Shown here: one piece after another, positions 33,461 to 42,368 of the stretch
Layout: every line of letters starts with the position of its first letter
Position numbering within the stretch: the stretch's first letter is position 1
Source of the DNA: Roseburia_D yibonii
GTDB lineage: Bacteria > Bacillota > Clostridia > Lachnospirales > Lachnospiraceae
Assembly (NCBI RefSeq): GCF_014297335.1
Contig: NZ_JACOQH010000012.1
Span: forward strand, 1-50,624
DNA: 50,624 nt
Reading direction: 5' to 3'
The notes under the pieces: generated by a model
What the model was told of the DNA's origin: nothing
Databases searched by the model: none
The model's input: only the letters and a program-made list of their open reading frames with translations
Made by a program: the position numbers and the translations under genes

Positions 33461-35176
33461 ATGGAACAGAAAGATACAAACACCGAAGAAAAGAAGAAGA
33501 TAAATTTTCTTCACTCTTTGCGGGGAACGATCAGCAATACCGTGTCGATCGCGGTTGTGCTTGATATTGTGATCGTCCTGCTTTTGGTCGTACCGGGATT
33601 CAGTGCGGCGATTTCAAACCAGGCAAAGAATAATATGCTTAATGTGGCGGAGGCGTACGCGAATGTCATGGACAACGCGCTTGCACATGAGGACGGATCA
33701 GATACGTTATATGAAGAGCTTCTTGGAAATGTGACGCTTGAGGGTGTCGGATCCGCGTATATCTATATGACGGATGAAGACGGCAACATCTTATATCATC
33801 CGCAGGCGGACAAGATCGGAACACAGGCGACGAGCAGTGTGATCCAGGAGGTAGTGTCCGAACTGGGATCCGGAAATGTTCCGGCAAATGATGTCAAGGA
33901 ATATGAATACAATGGAAGCAAGAAATATGCGGCCTATGCGGTGGTGGACAATCACTCGATCATTGCGATGACGGCAGAAGAAGATGAGATCCTTTCCACT
34001 TCACGGTCACTCAGCACAAGAGCCATCATTGTGGCAGTGGTATTGGTATGTATTTCCATGATCTGTGCGTACAGCGTTGCATTTAGAATTGCAAAACCGC
34101 TGGAGCGTATGGCGGGAATCCTTGTGGATACATCCAGATTTCACTTCCGTCCGAACGGAAATATGGATAAATTATACCGCAGAAAAGATGAGATCGGCGC
34201 AATCAGCCGGGCGACCCATGTCATGCGTAGGAACCTGCGCGGCATCGTTGGCGATATTGATGAGGCATGCGAACAGCTGCAGCAGAACACAGATCAGTTA
34301 AAGGAAAGCAGCAACGAGATCAATACGGTCTGCACCGATAACTCTGCGACAACCGAAGAATTGGCGGCAAGTATGGAAGAGACATCCGCGACAACCGACA
34401 GCATCAATGAGCAGATCGACAGAATGAAGAACGAGGCAATGGCGATCTCAGAGCTTTCACGGAGCGGAGCGGAAAATTCAAGAGAAGTCATGCAGCGTGC
34501 AAACCATATGCAGGAGACTACGCAGCAGGCGACCACTCGTACCGAGAAGATGTACAATGAGGTAAAACAAAAGACGGATGAAGCAATCGAGGGCTCCAAA
34601 GCAGTGGACAAGATCAACGAGCTGACAGAGTCGATCCGCGCGATCTCCTCACAGACCAGCTTGTTGGCGCTTAACGCAAGTATTGAAGCGGCAAGAGCGG
34701 GCGAGGCAGGAAAGGGATTTGCGGTAGTTGCAACAGAGATCGGAAACCTCGCAAATCAGACGTCACAGACAGTCGAGGATATCGACGCGATCATCGGAGA
34801 GGTAAAATCAGCCGTGGACAGCATGACAGACAGCTTAAATGCTTCCACAGACTTTTTGGAAAATACCGTACTGAATGATTACAAGACTTTCCGTGAGATC
34901 GGAGAGCAGTATAAGGAAGATGCGGGAGTTTTCGAATCCGGAATGGGCAATGTGGAAAGCTCTGTAACGGAATTAAATTCACGGATCGAGACAGTCGCGA
35001 CTGCGGTAGAAGGAATCGACTCGACGATCAATGAGGCGGCAAACGGCGTAAATGAAATGGCAGAGAAAGTTTCCGAAGTGGTATCTTACACAACGACAAA
35101 CTATGATCTGGTCAACAACAATATGGAGTATGTCGATAAGCTTCACAAGATTGTAAAAATGTTTACATTGAAATAA
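33461..35176 (+). CDS. Methyl-accepting chemotaxis protein
   Basis: The 571-residue receptor has a membrane helix at about 23-48, an extracellular Cache-like sensor (about 50-185), a second helix (about 188-210), HAMP (about 208-262) and a long cytoplasmic coiled coil. The hairpin tip that contacts CheA/CheW is QTSLLALNASIEAARAGEAG. It senses an unknown ligand and biases flagellar rotation. It implies a motile organism. The ATG follows GGAGGATGG. Confidence 0.95.
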   Translation: MEQKDTNTEEKKKINFLHSLRGTISNTVSIAVVLDIVIVLLLVVPGFSAAISNQAKNNMLNVAEAYANVMDNALAHEDGSDTLYEELLGNVTLEGVGSAYIYMTDEDGNILYHPQADKIGTQATSSVIQEVVSELGSGNVPANDVKEYEYNGSKKYAAYAVVDNHSIIAMTAEEDEILSTSRSLSTRAIIVAVVLVCISMICAYSVAFRIAKPLERMAGILVDTSRFHFRPNGNMDKLYRRKDEIGAISRATHVMRRNLRGIVGDIDEACEQLQQNTDQLKESSNEINTVCTDNSATTEELAASMEETSATTDSINEQIDRMKNEAMAISELSRSGAENSREVMQRANHMQETTQQATTRTEKMYNEVKQKTDEAIEGSKAVDKINELTESIRAISSQTSLLALNASIEAARAGEAGKGFAVVATEIGNLANQTSQTVEDIDAIIGEVKSAVDSMTDSLNASTDFLENTVLNDYKTFREIGEQYKEDAGVFESGMGNVESSVTELNSRIETVATAVEGIDSTINEAANGVNEMAEKVSEVVSYTTTNYDLVNNNMEYVDKLHKIVKMFTLK

Positions 35177-35185
35177 CAGACGGGC

Positions 35186-35227
35186 AAAAAGCAGGTACGT
35201 CCCAAAACGGGAAATACCTGCTTTTTT
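35186..35227. terminator. Bidirectional terminator
   Basis: AAAAAGCAGGTA and TACCTGCTTTTT pair with an inner TCCC/GGGA. It is placed between the convergent chemotaxis receptor and FliD-like genes. Confidence 0.88.
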
Positions 35228-35238
35228 AGTGGTAAAAA

Positions 35239-35892
35239 TTAAAGCACAAGATCTACATTAGAACCGATGACCTTACCGGTCAGTTCCGCCATGGTCGTTG
35301 CCGTATCTGTGGAATCCGTGGAAGCGGAATCGGAAGCTGTATCGTTGGAACTGTTCGAAACACTGCCCGTTTGCGGAACGTGGTTCTTTTCATACCGAAA
35401 AGCGGAAGTGGCATATTTCTGTAGGGATGAACTGAGATCTCCATTGTCTGAAAAAATGCGTTTTAATTTGGTCAGTTTGGCGCTGCCAAGTTCATCGTCA
35501 TCGATTTCAAGTTTTCCTTTGGTATTGATCGTGATCCCGATAGACTCTAGATCAGAAGAGTGCTCGGAGATCAGATCCTTGATATGGTTCTTCTGATTCT
35601 TGATGTAACCGTAATCCGAAGAAGAAGAAGAGTCCATAAAATTGTTGTAGGCAGTCACAAAAGCAGTGATGCTGTTGTAAATATCTCCACCGTTTGCCTC
35701 ATCGCTGTCATCGTAGTCGAGATCAGACAGTGCCTCTGCTGCCTTTTTTAAAGCTTCGGAATCAGCGAGAACCAGCGTATGATTGGAGGATCTGCTGCGG
35801 TAACTGTCTGTGGAAGCCGCACTGCGGTTGGAAGAATAAAAATTCCTCAGGTAATATGAGGAAGAATGATTGGCATTGATCGTTAAACTCAT
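35239..35892 (-). CDS. FliD-like (flagellar cap C-domain) orphan protein
   Basis: The 217-residue protein resembles the C-terminal part of FliD: ITAFVTAYNNFM, then IKNQKNHIKDLI, SIGITINTKGKLEIDD and a closing KLKRIFSDNGDLSSSLQKYA. It has no signal peptide and a Ser/Asn/Tyr-rich N-terminus (MSLTINANHSSSYY). FliD is usually over 400 residues, so the outer domains are missing. It may be a shortened cap or filament-associated protein exported by the flagellar system. It stands next to a chemotaxis receptor. Function is inferred from sequence pattern only. Confidence 0.55.
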   Translation of the reverse strand: MSLTINANHSSSYYLRNFYSSNRSAASTDSYRSRSSNHTLVLADSEALKKAAEALSDLDYDDSDEANGGDIYNSITAFVTAYNNFMDSSSSSDYGYIKNQKNHIKDLISEHSSDLESIGITINTKGKLEIDDDELGSAKLTKLKRIFSDNGDLSSSLQKYATSAFRYEKNHVPQTGSVSNSSNDTASDSASTDSTDTATTMAELTGKVIGSNVDLVL

Positions 35893-36049
35893 AAAATTCC
35901 CTCCCTGGAATTTGTATTTGAATATATACTTCTGATATTTATTTCGACAGAAACAGAAAATAAATTAGTAAAAAATTGGAAACGTCTGGAAAAATAAAAT
36001 TAAAAATGTGATATTTTTATGAAATCTTGTGAATTTTCGGCTGAAAAAC

Positions 36050-36079
36050 TTGATTTGAAGTGGGGAAGCGTAATATAAT
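36050..36079 (+). promoter_or_regulatory. Promoter of the lipoprotein gene
   Basis: TTGATT and TATAAT are 18 nt apart; an 80-nt AT-rich leader follows. Confidence 0.55.
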
Positions 36080-36160
36080 AAAAAACGTATGAAAAGTTTT
36101 TATAAATTGGTAATAGAATTGTAATAAAAATGAAATGCGAATAAGAAAGGTTGAGATAGA

Positions 36161-37441
36161 ATGAAAAAAAGACTGGTAGCAGTAATGTTGATAGCAGGGA
36201 TGATGACAGGACTGGTAGGCGGATGTGGCGCGAAAGGCGCGGATCAGACCGAAGGAACAGAGACGGCGGCAGAGGGCGCGACCGAAGAAGCGGCAAAGAC
36301 GCTTCCTTCCCATCAGATCGGAGAAACATTCACGGAAAACATTAACGGGACAGATGTCTCATTCATCATGATGGATCTTGACCGCGCGGGCGTTGAAATG
36401 CCGGTGCCGTCTTCACTGATCGACCCGACCAGATATCGTGGAGGCGTGGCGACAGAGGATGACTGGAACAATTATATCATCTGTGAGCCGGAAGATTCGG
36501 AGTACCAGTATTATGACGCGTCCGGATATTTCTTCTATGTTGCGGGTTACGCAGTAGGCGAAAAAGGATGTGTATATACCAATGAAGATGGAACCAGCAA
36601 TATCACGGATTCCGTTACATTAAGTGATGCGCAGTTGAAGTGGGGCGGCAACAATGACGCGTTCAGTCTGACGACAGAGCCGGTCATCACAGACCGGGAC
36701 AACGGAACCTTATCCGTAAGCTTTGACACGCCGTTAAATAAGACCGCGACGATCAATGGTGTTGCGGAACAGCATACCTGGCAGGGAGAATACTATGCAC
36801 TGTTAAACGGAAAACAGGAATTAAACCTGATCTTCGGAAATGCCACACTGGATGCGGCGACCGTAAAGGCGATCGGAGATTACATGGTAGACAATATGCG
36901 TTTCAAGGAAAAGACAGCAATGGCTGCCGGAAACGAAGAGTATAAAACAGATCTTACCGCAATGCATGCCAATGGAACCGATGTCACCCTGTCTTATGTG
37001 GATGTGGATGACATGACCTTTTTAAATGACAATCTGTATTTTACCTTTGATTACGGAAATAACCTGATGCAGGCGGATAACCAGAGCCTGTACCGGAATG
37101 ACCGTGCGTTTATCTATGCAAAGACAGGACTTTCCGGAATCAGTAAGGAAGCGCTCGCAACGATCACGGATATGGACAGCTGTTCAAGCATCCTTGGACA
37201 GATGGGACTTTACAATTATACGGGTGATAACTTTGCGATGACGACCAAGGGAGATTACACATACCTGACATTTGAAGGTGTGTTCTCGGTGGACGGTATC
37301 GATTATCAGACCAGATTTAATATTATGACCAATTCGGTTTCTACTTATGTATTTGTCATTGGATGTAAGCCGGATGGCGGGGATCTGGCAGAACTGCGCA
37401 ATACGATCGCGGACAGCTGCTGCATCAAGAACCCGCAGTAA
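36161..37441 (+). CDS. Uncharacterised lipoprotein
   Basis: The 426-residue protein has a lipoprotein signal (GLVGGC, Cys22) followed by an acidic Ala/Glu/Thr-rich spacer. The rest shows two similar-length halves of mixed alpha/beta character: segments around LPSHQIGETF and EEYKTDLTAM may begin a repeated unit. I recognise no known family. It is probably anchored to the outer face of the membrane. It is followed after 18 bp by the DUF3810 gene and may be co-transcribed with it. Confidence 0.75.
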   Translation: MKKRLVAVMLIAGMMTGLVGGCGAKGADQTEGTETAAEGATEEAAKTLPSHQIGETFTENINGTDVSFIMMDLDRAGVEMPVPSSLIDPTRYRGGVATEDDWNNYIICEPEDSEYQYYDASGYFFYVAGYAVGEKGCVYTNEDGTSNITDSVTLSDAQLKWGGNNDAFSLTTEPVITDRDNGTLSVSFDTPLNKTATINGVAEQHTWQGEYYALLNGKQELNLIFGNATLDAATVKAIGDYMVDNMRFKEKTAMAAGNEEYKTDLTAMHANGTDVTLSYVDVDDMTFLNDNLYFTFDYGNNLMQADNQSLYRNDRAFIYAKTGLSGISKEALATITDMDSCSSILGQMGLYNYTGDNFAMTTKGDYTYLTFEGVFSVDGIDYQTRFNIMTNSVSTYVFVIGCKPDGGDLAELRNTIADSCCIKNPQ

Positions 37442-37459
37442 TAAGCACAGGAAAGAAAC

Positions 37460-38581
37460 ATGAAAAGAAAAAACAAGGTTTTAGCCGCGCTCTTTTGCGC
37501 GGCGGTACTGATCAATGTGGTATCGTGGTTCTGCAAACCGGCGGTGTCATGGTATCGGCGGTATATCTTTCCGCTGTGGACGAATACGCTTGCCAGAGTG
37601 ATGTCGGTATTTCCCTTCTCAGTAGGGGAAATACTGATTTACTGTGGCATTTTTGTTATTTTATTTGCATTGGTGCTGCCTGTGACAGCATTGGTGTTTC
37701 GTTCTGAAAAGATGAAAAAATTCCGCAGAGGTTACTTTCGCTTTGTGGTATGGGTCATTGCCTGGGTAGTGCTTACAGAGACACTCAACTGTTTTGTCCT
37801 GTATCATGCACCGACCGTGGAGGAGGAGTATTACGATAACCGGACTTACGGAAAAGAAGAGCTGCTTTTGGTTTATCAGGAACTTGTCACAAGGGCAAAT
37901 GAGCTGTCCGGCATGATGCAGCGTGATGCAGACGGAAATGTGGTTTACGGGGGCGATATGTATGCGGCGTGCAAAACCGCAATGCAGAATCTGGGGACGG
38001 AATATCCGTATCTTTCCGGTTATTATCCGAACCCGAAAAAGATCGCGTCGTCTGATTTTATGAGCCAGCAGTATCTCTGCGGCATCTATTTCCCGTTTAC
38101 GTTAGAGGCAAATTATAACGGGACAATGTATCTTATGAATGACGCGGCGACGATCTGTCATGAATTTTCGCATTTAAAGGGCGTGATCTTAGAAGATGAG
38201 GCGAATTATTTCGGATTTCTTGCATGCATACAGTCCGAGGATCCGTTCTTACAGTACAGCGGGTATTTAAGCGTATTAAATTATGTGGCAGGGGAAGTAA
38301 AGAAGGTCGCCTCGGAGGAAGAACGGGCTGCGCTGCCTGCAGTCAATGAGTGGGTATTAAAGGATATTGTGTTCCTGACAGATGAGGCGTGGGAACGCGT
38401 GGAGAAAAAAGCGGTCGTGTCCACAGAGACTGCGAACCAGGCTACAGATAAGTTTTTACAGAGCAACCTGAAAGCAAACGGGGTGTCCGACGGTATGGTG
38501 AGTTACAGCCGCGTGGTGCGCCTGTTATTGGATTATTACAATGGAAAATTATGGGAAAGCGGGGAATCAGGAAATGAATAA
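37460..38581 (+). CDS. DUF3810 membrane protein, HExxH metalloprotease-like
   Basis: The 373-residue protein opens with two or three membrane segments (about 8-27, 50-76, 92-115). An extracellular-facing or cytoplasmic domain then carries CHEFSHLKG, an HExxH-type zinc motif, and a nearby EDEANYFGF acidic helix that could supply the third ligand. This is the DUF3810 pattern. Proteolytic activity is inferred. The gene ends inside the start of the GreA-type gene (8-bp overlap), and it follows the lipoprotein gene closely. Confidence 0.85.
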   Translation: MKRKNKVLAALFCAAVLINVVSWFCKPAVSWYRRYIFPLWTNTLARVMSVFPFSVGEILIYCGIFVILFALVLPVTALVFRSEKMKKFRRGYFRFVVWVIAWVVLTETLNCFVLYHAPTVEEEYYDNRTYGKEELLLVYQELVTRANELSGMMQRDADGNVVYGGDMYAACKTAMQNLGTEYPYLSGYYPNPKKIASSDFMSQQYLCGIYFPFTLEANYNGTMYLMNDAATICHEFSHLKGVILEDEANYFGFLACIQSEDPFLQYSGYLSVLNYVAGEVKKVASEEERAALPAVNEWVLKDIVFLTDEAWERVEKKAVVSTETANQATDKFLQSNLKANGVSDGMVSYSRVVRLLLDYYNGKLWESGESGNE

Positions 38582-39077
38582 TCAGCTGACAGAAAAAGAT
38601 ATCAAAAAAATGGAAGAGGAGATCGAATACCGCAAGCTGGTCGTGCGCAAGGAAGCGATCGAGGCAGTCAAAGAGGCGAGAGCGCAGGGAGATCTGAGCG
38701 AGAACTTTGAGTACTATGCGGCAAAAAAAGATAAAAACAAAAATGAGAGCCGCATCCGTTATCTGGAACGGATGATAAAGACCGCGCAGATCGTATCAGA
38801 TGATTCCGGTGAGGATGAAGTCGGCGTCAATAATATTGTGGAAATCTATTTTGAAGAGGATGATGAGGTGGAAAAGTTCAAGCTGACCACTACGGTGCGT
38901 GGAAATTCCCTGGAGGGACGTATCAGCATTGAATCACCGATCGGAAAAGCGATTCTCGGACATAAGGTAGGAGACCGCGTTTTTGTAAAGGTAAATGACA
39001 GCTATGGCTATTATGTGAAGATACAGTCGGTTGATAAAAACAGCGATGACGACAGTGATAAACTGAGAAGCTTTTAA
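38574..39077 (+). CDS. greA: GreA/GreB-family transcription elongation factor
   Basis: The 167-residue protein has the GreA layout: an N-terminal coiled coil that reaches into the RNA polymerase channel (acidic tip GDLSENFEYYAAK) and a C-terminal FKBP-like domain (SPIGKAILGHKVGD). It rescues stalled polymerase by RNA cleavage. The start at 38574 is chosen because it gives the usual N-terminus; an in-frame ATG at 38541 lies well inside the preceding gene. The acidic tail is longer than average. Confidence 0.9.
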   Translation: MNNQLTEKDIKKMEEEIEYRKLVVRKEAIEAVKEARAQGDLSENFEYYAAKKDKNKNESRIRYLERMIKTAQIVSDDSGEDEVGVNNIVEIYFEEDDEVEKFKLTTTVRGNSLEGRISIESPIGKAILGHKVGDRVFVKVNDSYGYYVKIQSVDKNSDDDSDKLRSF

Positions 39078-39111
39078 AAGACAAAAAAATTGATTTTTTG
39101 AAAAATTATTG

Positions 39112-39140
39112 TTGACATATGGTGAATCTTATAGTATATT
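39112..39140 (+). promoter_or_regulatory. Promoter of tRNA-Thr
   Basis: TTGACA and TATATT are 17 nt apart and end 22 nt before the tRNA. Confidence 0.8.
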
Positions 39141-39162
39141 AAACGAGTTGAGTTTTTCAGTT

Positions 39163-39235
39163 GCTGCCTTGGCTCAGCTGGTAGAGCGTCGCCTTGGTAA
39201 GGCGGAGGTCGGCGGTTCAAGTCCGCTAGGCAGCT
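39163..39235 (+). tRNA. tRNA-Thr (GGT)
   Basis: A 73-nt cloverleaf with acceptor GCTGCCT/AGGCAGC. The anticodon stem TCGCC/GGCGG holds the loop TTGGTAA, giving anticodon GGT. CCA is not encoded. Confidence 0.95.
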
Positions 39236-39244
39236 TACGAATAG

Positions 39245-39282
39245 GACCGCGAAGATTGCAGATACAGTCTTCGCGGTTTTTG
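39245..39282 (+). terminator. Intrinsic terminator of tRNA-Thr
   Basis: ACCGCGAAGA and TCTTCGCGGT form a perfect 10-bp stem followed by five Ts. Confidence 0.85.
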
Positions 39283-39296
39283 TAATAGCAACGAGA

Positions 39297-39341
39297 AAAG
39301 GAAAGCCGGGGAATCGATCGATTCTCCGGCTTTCCTTTTTG
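39297..39341. terminator. Symmetric terminator ending the transglycosylase transcript
   Basis: AAAGGAAAGCCGG and CCGGCTTTCCTTT flank GGAATCGATCGATTC. Poly-A before and poly-T after allow function on both strands; on the minus strand it lies just after the transglycosylase gene. Confidence 0.85.
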
Positions 39342-39352
39342 AAACATTCCTT

Positions 39353-40168
39353 TTATATTTCTTCGCTGCGTGAAAACAGATTTTCCATGGCAGCGCGTGA
39401 CTGCATATTCTGATAGGCAGTGTAGCTGTCGTTGGAATCATCTTTTTTATCCTGCTCGGAAGCTGCGAGATTCGCAGTCGTGTCCAGGAAATTGTTCAAA
39501 AAGATATCGATGAACTTTAAGTAGTCATTATAGGAAAACAACTCGTCAAGCGCGTCGGAAGCATCCGGGGTCTCACGGCTGGCGGTGAGTGTAAAAGAGG
39601 ATTCCGCCTCATCGGTCGGAAGCTCTTCATCGATATTTTCGGATGCGACAGAGACCGTCTGATCCGGGAGCGTGACACCGTTTTTCATATAGGAAGTAAC
39701 TTTTACCACATAATCCTGTGTTTCCTTAAAAGGAGGAACACCGCCGTATTTTGCGACATTATTGCTGCCGGCATTGTAGGCAGCAAGCGCAAGCGTGGTA
39801 TTGCCATCGTATTTTGAGAGCAGCTCGCTCAAATATTTCGCGCCGCCCATGATATTCTGCTTTGAATCGTAGGCATCCGTCACGCCAAGTCCTGCGGCAG
39901 TGGCAGGCATAAGCTGCATGATCCCTTGCGCGCCACAGCGTGAGGTCGCTTTTGGGTTGAAGTTGGATTCCTGTTTTCCCACTGCTTTTAAGAGCGAGAG
40001 CGGAACCTGGTAGGTATCGGAAGCTTCCTTGAAGATGGATTCCAGTGTGGTTTCGCTGTTCTGCGCGTTAAAAACGGAAGAAAAGGAACCGTCATTGGAT
40101 TGCTCCGTGCTGTTTGGCAGTTTTAGCTCCGTGCGGTTTGATGTTTTGGGGATGAAATTTATCTGCAT
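39353..40168 (-). CDS. Lytic transglycosylase (SLT domain), no signal peptide
   Basis: The 271-residue protein has an SLT/lysozyme-like domain (about 50-165): catalytic Glu in AVGKQESNFNP, then GAQGIMQLMPATAAGLGV and LALAAYNAGSNNV, the family signature. It cleaves peptidoglycan. The N-terminus (MQINFIPKTSNRTEL) has no hydrophobic export signal. The C-terminal hundred residues are Asp/Ser-rich and not part of the catalytic fold. The start at 40168 follows AAGGAG; a longer frame upstream has no support. Confidence 0.88.
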   Translation of the reverse strand: MQINFIPKTSNRTELKLPNSTEQSNDGSFSSVFNAQNSETTLESIFKEASDTYQVPLSLLKAVGKQESNFNPKATSRCGAQGIMQLMPATAAGLGVTDAYDSKQNIMGGAKYLSELLSKYDGNTTLALAAYNAGSNNVAKYGGVPPFKETQDYVVKVTSYMKNGVTLPDQTVSVASENIDEELPTDEAESSFTLTASRETPDASDALDELFSYNDYLKFIDIFLNNFLDTTANLAASEQDKKDDSNDSYTAYQNMQSRAAMENLFSRSEEI

Positions 40169-40287
40169 AACATGTCTCCTTTGTGGTGCCGTGTTTTCGT
40201 TGTCGATAAAATCTATCACAGTTATTGCTATTTTAGCATAAATCGGGTATTTTGGAAATAGACAAAAAGAAAAACGTCGGAAAAACC

Positions 40288-40316
40288 TTGACAAGACATG
40301 GAAAAGACCATATAGT
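40288..40316 (+). promoter_or_regulatory. Promoter of the TrmB-lysA operon
   Basis: TTGACA and TATAGT lie 17 nt apart, 37 nt before the regulator's start. Confidence 0.8.
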
Positions 40317-40352
40317 ATTCCTGTAAAGTACCACTATAAAAAGGAGCAGGAA

Positions 40353-41069
40353 ATGGATGCGAATCAACTGACAGAAAAGCTGATGGAGTTCGGGCTGACC
40401 AGACAGGAAGCGACGGTATATCTGGCACTGGTCGTATCCGGGACACAGACAGGATATGAAGTGGCAAAGCAGACGGGAATTTCCAGATCCAATGCCTACA
40501 ATGCACTGGCAGGGCTGGTGGATAAAGGCGCGGCATATCCGGAAGAAGGCGCTGCGACCCGCTATACAGCGGTGGAGGTTTCGGAGTTCTGCGAAAACAA
40601 GATCCGGGCGCTCACGCGGGTGAAAGAGGAACTGACGCTTTACATGCCAAAGGAAAAGGCGGAAGCGGAAGGATATCTTACGGTTGCCGGGGATGACAGG
40701 ATCACGGATAAGATCGTAAGCATGCTTTCCCGGGCAGAGCAGAGGGTATACCTGAAAGCCGAGCATGCGGTCATCAGATCGTTTTTGCCACAGTTGGAAG
40801 AAATGTGCCGGACAGGGATCAAGGTCGTCATCCTCACGGATGACAGGACGGAGATGCCGGAGCACGCGCGTGTCTATGAGACGCAGGTGAAAGATTATCA
40901 GGTTGGTGTGATCACGGATTCCACACATGTGCTGACCGGAGAAGTCGGGCTGGGAGACGGCAGCAGCTGCCTGTATACCGGACAGACAAATTTTGTTCAG
41001 ATTTTTAAAGATTCATTAAAAAATGAAATAAAACTGATTGAATGGACGAAAGGAGAAAATAAGAAGTGA
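40353..41069 (+). CDS. TrmB-family transcriptional regulator
   Basis: The 238-residue protein has an N-terminal winged helix (EFGLTRQEATVYLALVVSG, then GISRSNAYNALAGLVDKG) and a C-terminal TrmB sensor domain of the phospholipase-D-like fold (about 110-235). TrmB proteins usually sense sugars, mainly in archaea. Here the stop overlaps the GTG start of lysA by 4 bp, so this one may respond to an amino acid or cell-wall precursor. That link is inference from gene coupling. Confidence 0.88.
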   Translation: MDANQLTEKLMEFGLTRQEATVYLALVVSGTQTGYEVAKQTGISRSNAYNALAGLVDKGAAYPEEGAATRYTAVEVSEFCENKIRALTRVKEELTLYMPKEKAEAEGYLTVAGDDRITDKIVSMLSRAEQRVYLKAEHAVIRSFLPQLEEMCRTGIKVVILTDDRTEMPEHARVYETQVKDYQVGVITDSTHVLTGEVGLGDGSSCLYTGQTNFVQIFKDSLKNEIKLIEWTKGENKK

Positions 41070-42349
41070 AAAAACAGCCATTTGTAACAAAGGAAAAATT
41101 AGATGAGATCATAAAAGAATATCCGACCCCGTTTCATCTCTATGATGAAAAAGGGATCCGCGCCAACGCGCAGGCGGTAAAGGAAGCATTTTCCTGGAAC
41201 CCGGGATTCCGTGAATATTTCGCGGTAAAGGCAACACCAAATCCGTTTATCTTAAACATTTTAAAAGAGTACGGATGCGGATGCGACTGTGCGTCCCTCA
41301 CAGAGCTTATGCTCGCGGACGCACTGCATTTTAAAGGCGAGGAGATCATGTTTTCCTCCAATGACACACCGGCAGAGGAATTTGTATTTGCAGACAAGAT
41401 CGGAGCGACCATCAATCTGGATGACTTTTCCCATATTGAGTTCCTTGAAAAAGCGATCGGACATATTCCGGAGACGATCAGCTGCCGTTTCAATCCGGGC
41501 GGAGTTTATGAGATCAGCAACGGTATTATGGACAATCCGGGTGATGCGAAATACGGATTTACCAAAGATCAGATCATCGAAGGCTACCGTATTTTAAAAG
41601 AAAAAGGAGCAAAGCGTTTTGGTATCCACGCATTCCTCGTAAGCAACACGGTTACAAATGATTATTATCCGGCACTGGCGCGCACACTGTTTGAACTGGT
41701 GCTTGAGATCCGTGAGAAAACAGGCTGCTCGATCAGCTTTATCAATCTTTCCGGCGGAGTCGGTGTTGCCTACAAACCGGATCAGACACCGAATGATATC
41801 CGTGTGATCGGAGAGGGTGTAAGGAAAGTATACGAGGAGATCCTGGTTCCGGCCGGAATGGGAGATGTTGCGATCTATACAGAGATGGGACGTTTTATGC
41901 TTGCACCGTACGGATGTCTGGTAACAAAGGCAATCCATGAAAAGAACACCTACAAAGATTATATCGGTGTGGATGCCTGCGCGGTAGATCTGATGCGTCC
42001 GGCGATCTATGGAGCATACCATCACATTACCGTTATGGGAAAAGAAGAGGAGCCGTGCGACCACAAATATGATGTGACAGGATCCTTATGTGAAAACTGT
42101 GACAAATTCGCGGTAGACCGTATGCTGCCGAAGGTAGATATCGGAGACCTTCTGGTGATCCATGACGCAGGTGCGCATGGCTATTCCATGGGATACAATT
42201 ACAATGGAAAATTAAAACATGCGGAGATCCTCTTGAAGGAAGATGGCTCCACACAGCTGATCCGCCGTGCGGAGACACCAGAAGATTACTTTAAGACGTT
42301 TGACTGCTTTGATATCTTAGAGGATATGAAAGATCCGGCAGACATGTAA
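41066..42349 (+). CDS. lysA: Diaminopimelate decarboxylase
   Basis: The 427-residue fold-type III PLP enzyme converts meso-diaminopimelate to lysine. The PLP lysine is in YFAVKATPNP (near residue 55), with the glycine loop SGGVGVAYKPDQ (near 230). The start codon is GTG at 41066, overlapping the regulator's TGA; AAAGGAG lies about ten bases upstream. A cysteine pair (CDHKYDVTGSLCENCD) near residue 335 is notable. It is translationally coupled to the TrmB gene. Confidence 0.93.
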   Translation: MKKQPFVTKEKLDEIIKEYPTPFHLYDEKGIRANAQAVKEAFSWNPGFREYFAVKATPNPFILNILKEYGCGCDCASLTELMLADALHFKGEEIMFSSNDTPAEEFVFADKIGATINLDDFSHIEFLEKAIGHIPETISCRFNPGGVYEISNGIMDNPGDAKYGFTKDQIIEGYRILKEKGAKRFGIHAFLVSNTVTNDYYPALARTLFELVLEIREKTGCSISFINLSGGVGVAYKPDQTPNDIRVIGEGVRKVYEEILVPAGMGDVAIYTEMGRFMLAPYGCLVTKAIHEKNTYKDYIGVDACAVDLMRPAIYGAYHHITVMGKEEEPCDHKYDVTGSLCENCDKFAVDRMLPKVDIGDLLVIHDAGAHGYSMGYNYNGKLKHAEILLKEDGSTQLIRRAETPEDYFKTFDCFDILEDMKDPADM

Positions 42350-42368
42350 AGACCCGGTTACTGAAAAG

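Noticed and set aside
40169..40300. SigD-type promoter before the transglycosylase gene
   Set aside because: A TAAA and a GATA-like element occur on the minus strand, but the spacing does not fit the consensus.
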